Shown here in pieces: positions 1 through 5,151 of a DNA stretch of 9,373 nucleotides; position 1 is the stretch's first letter; each line of letters begins with the position of its first letter. The notes beneath the pieces are model-generated. The model did not search any database. It saw nothing but the letters and a program-made list of their open reading frames with translations, and had not been told where the DNA came from. Source of the stretch: a bacterium (lineage in GTDB: Bacteria > Chloroflexota > Dormibacteria > UBA8260 > Bog-877); assembly GCA_021791455.1 (NCBI GenBank), contig JAJYWM010000298.1:1-9373 (forward strand), given 5' to 3'. The position numbers were made by a program, and so were the translations under genes.

Positions 1-1026
1 CAGCTCAACCTGGTGGTCCTGCTCCTGCTCACCGCTGTAGTGGGCATAGGAAACTCGGTTCAGGGACCTGCCTGGCAGGCCATGATCCCCGCCCTGGTCG
101 GGGAGCGGCGCCTGCTGAACGCCAGCATGGCAGCCCGGATCGCCCAGCAGGGATCCGAGCTCACCGGGCCGGCCCTGGGCACGGTGGTGTTGACACTGGC
201 GGGTCCCGGGGCAGCCTTCGCGGCCTGCTCAGCCTTTTACCTCACGGCGATGGTGCTGCTATGGGGCCTGCGGTCAGCCGTGGCCGCCCCTCCCCGCACG
301 GAACTCGGGGCATCCGTGCTGGCGCCCATTCGAGCAGGGATGGCCTACGTGCGCAGGGAGCAGCCGCTGGGCACCCTGCTGCTCTGGGTGGGACTGCACT
401 GCAGCCTCACCATGGCCAGCATCGGCATTCTCCCGGCGGTCGCTATCGCCAACCTCCGAGGGAACTCGGCGGCGTACGGGCTGCTCCTGACGGCATTCGG
501 CTTCGGATCGGTGTTCGGCCCGATGCTGCTGATGGGCCTCGGCACAAGGGCGAAGTTGGTGACGACCCTGATTGTGGCGGGGATTCTGAGCGGGCTCCCT
601 CTTATCACCCTGGGGCTCGTCCACGTCGCCGCGGTGGATCTCGCCTCCGCCGCCATCGCGGGAGGTGCCCAGGCGGTGTTCATGGCAGCCATCTACTCCG
701 CCAATCAGGGCCGGACGGTGGACTCCATGCGCGGGCGGGTAGCCAGTGTTCAGCTATCGCTCACGACGGGAGCGATGGGTTTGGCCAGCGTTGGGTGGGG
801 TGCCCTGGTAGCGCTGGTTGCGCCCGGGCTGGTGCTGGCCGTGCCCGGAGGGATTTTCGTTATCGCCTGCGTTCCCTTCGCTATGCGCCGGAGGCGCATA
901 GCGGCCGCACTCACGAAGCCAAGTTCAGCAGAGCGGAACGCCCCCCTTCGCACCCCGAAGTTGCCCACGGCAGTGGTGGATGGAGCTCGGGGAGCACGGA
1001 CCATTCACGGGGACGAGCCGGGCTGA
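1..1026 (+). CDS. MFS exporter, MFS_3 (EntS-like) type, 5'-truncated
   Basis: Integral membrane transporter of the major facilitator superfamily, probably a proton-driven exporter; the substrate cannot be read from sequence. The frame is open from the first base, so the N-terminal helices lie outside the window; 341 residues are visible and the GTG at 13 is unlikely to be the true start. The early segment GPAWQAMIPALV followed by a conserved LNAS stretch and GPALG resembles the cytoplasmic-loop and fourth-helix region of MFS_3 proteins such as the enterobactin exporter EntS. About eight hydrophobic segments follow, then a basic RRRR stop and a polar tail of about 40 residues. The family usually has about 400-430 residues, so roughly 70-90 are missing. 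A small membrane-protein frame begins 1 base after the stop. The family call is firm; a macrolide or siderophore export role is only a family-based guess. Confidence 0.88.
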   Translation, partial: QLNLVVLLLLTAVVGIGNSVQGPAWQAMIPALVGERRLLNASMAARIAQQGSELTGPALGTVVLTLAGPGAAFAACSAFYLTAMVLLWGLRSAVAAPPRTELGASVLAPIRAGMAYVRREQPLGTLLLWVGLHCSLTMASIGILPAVAIANLRGNSAAYGLLLTAFGFGSVFGPMLLMGLGTRAKLVTTLIVAGILSGLPLITLGLVHVAAVDLASAAIAGGAQAVFMAAIYSANQGRTVDSMRGRVASVQLSLTTGAMGLASVGWGALVALVAPGLVLAVPGGIFVIACVPFAMRRRRIAAALTKPSSAERNAPLRTPKLPTAVVDGARGARTIHGDEPG

Positions 1027-1027
1027 A

Positions 1028-1237
1028 ATGCCAATGCCCATGCCGGGGATGTCGTCGCAACCGTACGTTGGTGCCGCCGTCTGGGTTGTTCTGGCTGCGG
1101 CGGCTGTGACCGTGGCGGTTCTGCTGGTGCGGAGAGCCCGGCGTCATCCCCGATTGCCGGGGTCGTCCCCTGAGCCAGCGCTGGGGGACGGGAAAGAGGA
1201 GTCCCGGAACGACGATCATGACGGCGCCCCGGGATAG
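1028..1237 (+). CDS. Small Met-rich single-pass membrane protein (hypothetical)
   Basis: I do not recognise a named family. The ATG chosen lies 1 base after the MFS stop and gives 69 residues. The N-terminus is MPMPMPGM (Met at 1, 3, 5 and 8). A hydrophobic helix covers about residues 13-33, followed by the basic cluster RRARRH and a hydrophilic acidic tail (EESRNDDHDG). The positive-inside rule puts the Met-rich end outside and the tail in the cytoplasm. An in-frame ATG at 980 would add 16 residues and overlap the MFS gene; I prefer 1028 because of the tight spacing, although neither start has a clear Shine-Dalgarno sequence. A clean TM helix with correctly placed flanking charges argues for a real gene, and the spacing suggests co-translation with the exporter. 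Metal binding by the Met-rich end is speculation. Confidence 0.55.
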   Translation: MPMPMPGMSSQPYVGAAVWVVLAAAAVTVAVLLVRRARRHPRLPGSSPEPALGDGKEESRNDDHDGAPG

Positions 1238-1252
1238 TGGGCCCGCGAGCGT

Positions 1253-1264
1253 CAGGCCGGCCTG
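1253..1264. repeat. 12-base perfect palindrome after the small membrane gene
   Basis: CAGGCCGGCCTG is a perfect palindrome 15 bases after the TAG at 1235-1237. With no loop it folds poorly as RNA, so it could be a protein site or chance in GC-rich DNA. The rest of the 213-base spacer to malY holds the hairpins and the promoter-like box listed separately. Confidence 0.25.
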
Positions 1265-1336
1265 TCCCGAAGCTCGTCGCGCACGGCCGGCGAGGGCTTT
1301 CGACTGGTCTCGTGGCGCCAGGCGGCTGGCCGGAGA

Positions 1337-1379
1337 TGCGCCCATCTCGCAGGGCGCAATCGGGGGCCTGTCCCCCGAT
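1337..1379 (+). terminator. Tandem hairpins, possible terminator before malY
   Basis: Two adjoining inverted repeats. The first pairs TGCGCCC (1337-1343) with GGGCGCA (1352-1358) over an 8-base loop. The second pairs ATCGGGGG (1359-1366) with CCCCCGAT (1372-1379) over a 5-base loop and can extend through GCGC at 1354-1357 and 1383-1386. There is no T-tract, so Rho-independent termination in the classical form is not shown; U-less hairpins are common behind genes of high-GC bacteria. The position, after the exporter operon and before the malY promoter-like box, fits a terminator. GAGAT (1333-1337) can also pair with ATCTC (1344-1348), competing with the first hairpin. Confidence 0.45.
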
Positions 1380-1395
1380 CAGGCGCACCGTCCGC

Positions 1396-1401
1396 TACCC
1401 T
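1396..1401 (+). promoter_or_regulatory. TANNNT -10 box, probable malY promoter
   Basis: TACCCT matches the TANNNT -10 consensus of high-GC bacteria. It lies 6 bases before a GTG at 1408, so transcription would begin on or near that codon. No convincing -35 is present about 17 bases upstream, where the second hairpin sits. The same geometry recurs in front of the histidine kinase. Confidence 0.4.
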
Positions 1402-1407
1402 CGGGTT

Positions 1408-1461
1408 GTGGAATCCCGGGTGAGACTGCGGCCGGACGTTGGGGCTGAGCATGGCTTTTGA
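1408..1461 (+). other. Possible 17-codon leader frame overlapping the malY start
   Basis: GTG at 1408 opens a 17-residue frame (reading MESRVRLRPDVGAEHGF) that stops with TGA at 1459-1461, 11 bases inside malY and in another frame. If the transcript starts at 1408, as the TACCCT box suggests, this GTG would be the 5' end of a leaderless message. Its translation could couple to or interfere with malY initiation. A frame this short is easily due to chance. Confidence 0.2.
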
Positions 1462-2620
1462 ATTCGACAGGTATGGAAGATCGGAGCTGGCTCGTAGGCG
1501 GGGGGTCAAGTGGCGTCGCGACCGGGGTGAGGTGCTGCCAGCTTGGATCGCGGACATGGACTTCCCGATCGCAGCGGAGATCACCGCCGCGCTGACCGGG
1601 CTCATCGCTGCCGATGACCTGGGCTATCCCGACCCCTCCCTGGAGGAGGAGGTGCGCACAACGTTCGCCGCTCGCCAAGCCGCTCGCTACGGGCTGATGG
1701 TCGACCCCGCCCTAGTGGCCGTCGTTTCGGATGTGGTACAAGCGATCTACCTCGCCATCCTGGGCCTCACGGAACCCGGGGACGCCGTGGTCTTTCTCAC
1801 CCCCGCCTACCCGCCGTTCTTCTCTGCGGTGGAGGAGACCGGCAGGCAGGCCATCCCCTGCGACCTCCGGCCCTCCGGGGACCGCTATGAGATCGACTTC
1901 GCCAGCCTTAGGAGCCTGGTGGAGAGGCACAGGGCGCGCCTCTTCCTCCTATGCAACCCGCACAACCCCACCGGGCGCAGCTTCAGCCGCGAGGAGCTTC
2001 TTGAGATCGGCGCCATCGCGCTGGAGCACAACATGGTGGTTGTCAGCGATGAGATCCATGCCGACCTGACCCTGGCCGGCGCCACCCACACCGCCTTCGG
2101 CTCGCTAGGCGAGGAGGCCGCGAGTCAAACGATAACCCTGTCGTCGGCGAGCAAGGCCTTCAACCTGGCGGGGCTGCGCTGCGCGGTTGCCGCATTCGGG
2201 TCTGAGCGACTCTGGGATCAATTCGAGAGATTCCCGGCCCATGCGAGGGGCAGCGCGTCGGTTCTGGGGATGCTGGCCGCCGTGACGGCGTGGACTAAGG
2301 CCGATCCCTGGCTCGAAGCGCTGCTCCTGGTGCTGGCCCGAAACCGGGAGTTTGTCGAATCCTTCCTGAGCAGTCGGGCGAGTGAGATTGTGATGCGCCC
2401 GCCGGAGGCGACGTACCTGGCCTGGTTGGACCTGCGCGCTCTGGATCCTGGCGCTGACCCTGCCGTGTGGCTCCAGGAGCGGGCGGGTGTTGCCCTCTCA
2501 CCGGGTCCAACGTTCGGGGAGGCTGGCCGTGGGCATGCCCGCTTGAACTTTGCCACTTCAATGCCCGTCCTGACCGAGCTGCTGGAGCGAGTGGCCGCTG
2601 CGGTTGCTCGCCGGGACTAG
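1451..2620 (+). CDS. malY: MalY/PatB family PLP-dependent C-S lyase/aminotransferase
   Basis: Cytoplasmic fold-type I PLP enzyme of the MalY/PatB family. Members cleave cystathionine or other cysteine-S-conjugates to thiol, pyruvate and ammonia, and some act as aminotransferases. From the ATG at 1451 the protein has 389 residues, matching E. coli MalY (about 390). Visible landmarks are LPAWIADMDF at 29-38, the PAY motif with Tyr120, NPHNPTG at 169-175 with Asn172, SDEIH with Asp200, the Schiff-base Lys235 in SSASKAFN, TYLAWLDLR at 321-329, and FGEAGRGHARLN with substrate-carboxylate Arg364. A TTG at 1439 would add four residues; I chose ATG because the conserved region starts right after it and GGGG lies 6 bases upstream as a weak ribosome site. 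The gene appears monocistronic, with hairpins on both sides. Family is certain; methionine/cysteine metabolism is the likely role, but the exact substrate is not shown. Confidence 0.93.
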   Translation: MAFEFDRYGRSELARRRGVKWRRDRGEVLPAWIADMDFPIAAEITAALTGLIAADDLGYPDPSLEEEVRTTFAARQAARYGLMVDPALVAVVSDVVQAIYLAILGLTEPGDAVVFLTPAYPPFFSAVEETGRQAIPCDLRPSGDRYEIDFASLRSLVERHRARLFLLCNPHNPTGRSFSREELLEIGAIALEHNMVVVSDEIHADLTLAGATHTAFGSLGEEAASQTITLSSASKAFNLAGLRCAVAAFGSERLWDQFERFPAHARGSASVLGMLAAVTAWTKADPWLEALLLVLARNREFVESFLSSRASEIVMRPPEATYLAWLDLRALDPGADPAVWLQERAGVALSPGPTFGEAGRGHARLNFATSMPVLTELLERVAAAVARRD

Positions 2621-2687
2621 CGCCACATCCAGGCGGCCGCTCGGTGGCTGACGACCGTCTACGGCACTGTCCATTCCCCGTTTGACA

Positions 2688-2713
2688 GGCTCCACCTTCC
2701 TCCGACTGGAGCC
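2688..2713 (+). terminator. Weak hairpin after malY
   Basis: GGCTCCA (2688-2694) pairs with TGGAGCC (2707-2713), a perfect 7-bp stem with a 12-base loop, 68 bases after the malY stop. There is no T-tract. It is the best terminator candidate for malY on this strand, but a weak one. Confidence 0.3.
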
Positions 2714-2722
2714 GGTTACCGG

Positions 2723-2734
2723 GGGCAATTGCCC
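2723..2734. repeat. 12-base palindrome upstream of the kinase gene
   Basis: GGGCAATTGCCC is a perfect palindrome with an AT-rich centre, about 83-94 bases before the kinase GTG. The shape suits a dimeric regulator. No bound protein can be assigned. Confidence 0.3.
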
Positions 2735-2754
2735 GCTCCCGACTCCGCAACCTT

Positions 2755-2771
2755 GCGTATCCCGAATACGC
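2755..2771. promoter_or_regulatory. Inverted repeat, candidate operator for the two-component operon
   Basis: GCGTAT (2755-2760) and ATACGC (2766-2771) form a perfect inverted repeat around the spacer CCCGA. It is centred about 54 bases before the predicted transcription start at 2817, a typical site for an activator of the NarL/LuxR class. Autoregulation by the downstream response regulator is inference only. Confidence 0.35.
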
Positions 2772-2804
2772 CCGCCGGCGGATGCTCTGGCCCGACATCG
2801 GCAG

Positions 2805-2810
2805 TAGGCT
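2805..2810 (+). promoter_or_regulatory. TANNNT -10 box for the kinase gene, leaderless arrangement
   Basis: TAGGCT ends 6 bases before the GTG start of the kinase, so a transcript from this box would begin at or within a base or two of that codon. This is the arrangement known for leaderless genes in high-GC bacteria. There is no Shine-Dalgarno sequence before the GTG, which fits. A good -35 is not evident at 2782-2788. Confidence 0.45.
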
Positions 2811-2816
2811 TGATGA

Positions 2817-4016
2817 GTGATTGCGGGAAGACTGCGGCCCCACCGCCGCGCCTCAGAACTCTGGTGGGAAGCCCGGCCCCAGTGCTACGCCCGGGCCGCA
2901 GTGGGCCCGTTGCTGCTCGGGGCTGGGAGCCTGGGTGCAACCCTCGGGATGTCCCGGTGGGAACCGGGGGCCGGGTCGGCAGGGCCCCTCGGTGCGGCCC
3001 TGGTGGTAATTGCCTTCATCAGCCTCATCGGGCGGCTGCGCTGGCCCCTGCCTGTTTTCGGGGTCTGCGTGGCGGCAGCCTGCGCATATCTGGCGACCGG
3101 CCACCCACCCGGCCCGATCTTCCTCGCGCCCTTCTGGGCGATGATCGTCCTCATCGCCTCGATTGACTCTTGGAGGGTCTGGCTCCTTGCCGATGTCCTC
3201 GGGGGATTTGCCCTGGCACTGGCTCACGGCATCTCGTCTGCGGATTACCCGGAGGCCGCGATCTTCCTCGGCATCTGGCTGTTGGTCACGGCGGCACTCG
3301 GCATGGGTTTTGGCGTCAGGCGCCGCATCCGTTCGGAGGTTGCGGCCAGGGCCCGGTGGGCAGAACTGAGCCGCACCCAGGAGGAGGGGCGACTCTTGGC
3401 CGAGGAGCGGCTGAGGATTGCAAGGGAGGTCCATGATGTCGTCGGCCACAGCCTGGCCGTGATCTCCCTCCAGGCCGGTGTGGCAGAGCACCTGCTGGAG
3501 AGCCGCCCCGAGGAGGTGCGCAAGGCGGTCTCGGCCATCCGCCGGGTGAGCCGACAGGCTCTCGGCGAACTGAGGGTCGAGCTGGCGTCACTGCGCGACG
3601 GCTCCATGGCGGAGGGGACAGCCCCGACCCCGGGGATTGGGGAGATCGATGGACTCGTCTTGGGAATGCGCGACGCGGGGCTGGTCGTGGACGTCAGGAT
3701 CGACGAAGACCTCGGGCTCCTGCCGGTCGCCGTCGGCACCACCACCTATCGCATCGTCCAGGAGGCTCTGACCAACATCGCCCGGCACGTCGGGGCGGGG
3801 ACGCTGGTCGGCGTCACCGTCCGCCGAAGCGCCAACCTCCTGGAGGTCGAGGTGGTTGACTCCGGTTCCGAGTCCACCTCGACCGGCCCGCTGCGCGAGG
3901 GCCATGGGATAGCGGGCATGCGAGAGCGCGTTGCCGCCCTAGGGGGCAGGTTTGAGGTTTCCAGGGTGGGGAGGGGAGTGCAGGTCTTGGCCCAGCTGCC
4001 CATCCCGACCAGATGA
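2817..4016 (+). CDS. Sensor histidine kinase, NarL/DesK type (HisKA_3)
   Basis: Membrane-bound sensor kinase that autophosphorylates on His and passes the phosphate to the response regulator overlapping it by 4 bases (ATGA at 4013-4016). In its 399 residues, the N-terminal part (about 27-165) holds roughly six hydrophobic segments with short loops and no large extracytoplasmic domain, suggesting a signal sensed in or at the membrane. A charged linker leads to the HisKA_3 dimerisation domain with phosphoacceptor His206 in REVHDVVGHSL. The ATPase domain follows: N-box EALTN with Asn320, DSG at 348-350, and the glycine-rich GHGIAGM at 362-368. All key residues are present. The GTG start is chosen because it opens this frame just before the first helix and sits 6 bases after a TAGGCT box; the ATG at 2813 is in another frame. 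The signal is unknown. Confidence 0.92.
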   Translation: MIAGRLRPHRRASELWWEARPQCYARAAVGPLLLGAGSLGATLGMSRWEPGAGSAGPLGAALVVIAFISLIGRLRWPLPVFGVCVAAACAYLATGHPPGPIFLAPFWAMIVLIASIDSWRVWLLADVLGGFALALAHGISSADYPEAAIFLGIWLLVTAALGMGFGVRRRIRSEVAARARWAELSRTQEEGRLLAEERLRIAREVHDVVGHSLAVISLQAGVAEHLLESRPEEVRKAVSAIRRVSRQALGELRVELASLRDGSMAEGTAPTPGIGEIDGLVLGMRDAGLVVDVRIDEDLGLLPVAVGTTTYRIVQEALTNIARHVGAGTLVGVTVRRSANLLEVEVVDSGSESTSTGPLREGHGIAGMRERVAALGGRFEVSRVGRGVQVLAQLPIPTR

Positions 4017-4687
4017 CCCTGCGAATCGTCCTGGCCGATGACCAACCTCTGGTCAGGGTTGGGCTGCGTGCCCTGGCCGAGTCGGAAGGCGACATAGAGG
4101 TTGTCGGGGAGGCCGGCAATGGGGAGGAGTTGCTCGCGCTTGTCAGAACGACCCTGCCCGACGTGGCGGTCGTCGACATCCGCATGCCGACGCTGGACGG
4201 CCTGGAGGCGACCCGCCAGCTGGCCGCGGACCCTGCCCTGGGCCGGACGCGGGTGCTCATCCTCACCACCTTTCAGATAGACGAGTATGTCTTCGCCGCC
4301 CTGCGAGCCGGGGCCAGCGGCTTCATGCTCAAGGACGAGGAGCCGGGCGAGCTTCTCCGGGCAATCCGCGTCATCGCCGCGGGAGACTCCCTGCTCTCGC
4401 CATCGGTCACCAGGACCCTGGTCGAAACCTTCGCCACCCGGCCGGCCGCGGTCACCCCCAACGTCGCCCTCCTGGAGTCTCTGACCGAGCGGGAGCGCGA
4501 GGTGGTGGCGCTGGTGGGGCTCGGCCTCAACAACTATGAGATCGCCGACCGTCTCAGCATGAGCCCGGCCACGGCCAGGACCCACGTGTCCCGGGCGATG
4601 GGCAAGCTGAGCGCCCGCGACCGGGCCCAGCTGGTTGTCTTCGCCTACGAGACAGGGCTCGTCGCCCCCGGCCATCAGGCCGGCTGA
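4013..4687 (+). CDS. NarL/FixJ family response regulator
   Basis: Cytoplasmic transcription factor and cognate partner of the kinase upstream; the 4-base overlap implies translational coupling. It has 224 residues, the usual length. The receiver domain (about 3-120) has the acidic pair Asp9-Asp10, phospho-acceptor Asp55 in VAVVDIRMP, Thr85-Thr86 and Lys107 in FMLKDE, so all phosphorylation residues are intact. A linker leads to a LuxR-type helix-turn-helix at about 154-212: LTEREREVVALVGLG, then the unusual NNYEIADRL in place of the common SNAEIA, then SPATARTHVSRAMGKL, where TARTHV is the recognition helix. Likely targets are its own operon, which has inverted repeats upstream, and perhaps the SHOCT gene 116 bases downstream. 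Neither is proven. Confidence 0.95.
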   Translation: MTLRIVLADDQPLVRVGLRALAESEGDIEVVGEAGNGEELLALVRTTLPDVAVVDIRMPTLDGLEATRQLAADPALGRTRVLILTTFQIDEYVFAALRAGASGFMLKDEEPGELLRAIRVIAAGDSLLSPSVTRTLVETFATRPAAVTPNVALLESLTEREREVVALVGLGLNNYEIADRLSMSPATARTHVSRAMGKLSARDRAQLVVFAYETGLVAPGHQAG

Positions 4688-4791
4688 GGAGACCGCCGTA
4701 CGTCCGCAGGCGTAGGCAAAAGTCACGCCCTGAGGCGGATTTCGTGGCAGCGAGGTGGGCCGGAGTATTGGCTCATGTTGTTCGCGATCAC

Positions 4792-4797
4792 GGAGGT
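4792..4797 (+). promoter_or_regulatory. Strong ribosome binding site deciding the SHOCT gene start
   Basis: GGAGGT lies 6 bases before the ATG at 4804. It favours this start over the in-frame GTG at 4744, which has no such signal and would add 20 residues without an obvious role. The 104 bases between the response regulator stop and this site hold no clear promoter or terminator. Confidence 0.75.
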
Positions 4798-4803
4798 CTG
4801 ACC

Positions 4804-5043
4804 ATGAACGGAGCCTGGGGCCCTGCGCCATTCTTCTTTGGACTGTGCTGGCTGATCCCTCTGGGCCTGTTGGCCCTTTGGATTGTGTTCCACCGGAGGT
4901 CCCGCTGGGGGTCTCCATGGGGTGGAGGCTGGCAGCAACCATCCAAGGACCACGCTCTGGCGATCCTGCAGGAGCGGTTTGCCAGGGGTGAGATAGATGA
5001 GGATGAGTACCTGCGCCGGCGGACGACTCTGGACGCCATGTGA
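4804..5043 (+). CDS. Small SHOCT-domain membrane protein
   Basis: A 79-residue protein with one transmembrane helix (about 9-29, FFFGLCWLIPLGLLALWIVF), a basic HRRSR stop-transfer, a Gly/Trp/Pro-rich linker (31-48), and a C-terminal SHOCT domain (about 49-76). The SHOCT signature is seen in ALAILQERFARGEIDEDEYL: a short amphipathic helix, the Gly-Glu-Ile turn, and a second helix. Such domains end many small membrane proteins of Gram-positive bacteria and are thought to mediate oligomerisation or protein contacts; no enzymatic role is known. The basic cluster after the helix places SHOCT in the cytoplasm. It follows the response regulator in the same direction and ends 8 bases before a strong hairpin. 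The domain call is confident, the function unknown. Confidence 0.85.
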   Translation: MNGAWGPAPFFFGLCWLIPLGLLALWIVFHRRSRWGSPWGGGWQQPSKDHALAILQERFARGEIDEDEYLRRRTTLDAM

Positions 5044-5051
5044 GGATTCAT

Positions 5052-5076
5052 CCCGGGCTCCCGCGGCGAGCCCGGG
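5052..5076 (+). terminator. Hairpin after the SHOCT gene
   Basis: CCCGGGCTC (5052-5060) pairs perfectly with GAGCCCGGG (5068-5076), a 9-bp stem with a 7-base loop, 8 bases after the SHOCT stop. It is followed by GCCAAAG rather than a T-tract. It probably ends the plus-strand unit together with the next hairpin. Confidence 0.6.
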
Positions 5077-5082
5077 GCCAAA

Positions 5083-5110
5083 GAGGAGCCCTGCCGGGGC
5101 AGGGCTCCTC
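5083..5110. terminator. Very stable hairpin between convergent genes, bidirectional terminator
   Basis: GAGGAGCCCTGCC (5083-5095) is the exact reverse complement of GGCAGGGCTCCTC (5098-5110): 13 bp with two loop bases, in practice about 12 bp with a tetraloop. CCTCTCTT follows on the plus strand, moderately pyrimidine-rich; TTTG follows on the minus strand. It lies between the SHOCT gene and the lipoprotein gene, which point at each other, so it can serve both. Confidence 0.75.
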
Positions 5111-5133
5111 ACCTCTCTTGTCGGACTCAGAAC

Positions 5134-5147
5134 GGGGCCAAGGCCCC
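5134..5147 (-). terminator. Short GC hairpin beside the lipoprotein stop
   Basis: GGGGCC and GGCCCC with two bases between form a short stem starting 4 bases after the stop of the minus-strand lipoprotein gene. The loop is tight, so only about 5 bp would form. It may help termination or be incidental. Confidence 0.25.
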
Positions 5148-5151
5148 TTCG

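Noticed and set aside
261..1109. 282-codon plus-strand frame overlapping the exporter
   Set aside because: It is rich in Arg, Gly and Pro with no motif; the exporter frame has clear membrane segments and family motifs.
1439..1450. Upstream TTG start for the MalY protein
   Set aside because: It adds only four residues before the conserved N-terminus and has no better ribosome site than the ATG at 1451.
2682..2687. Perfect TTGACA as a -35 for the kinase operon
   Set aside because: No -10-like sequence lies 16-19 bases downstream (GACTGGA occupies that place), and it is too far from TAGGCT at 2805.
2295..2843. 182-codon minus-strand frame across the malY 3' end and spacer
   Set aside because: Composition is Arg/Ser/Pro/Gln-rich without a domain, and it is antisense to the conserved C-terminal part of the MalY protein.
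3746..4942. 398-codon open frame on the minus strand opposite the kinase and response regulator
   Set aside because: It is antisense to two genes with all catalytic residues intact, its composition is low-complexity Arg/Gly/Pro-rich, and it shows no domain. Long antisense frames are expected in GC-rich coding DNA.
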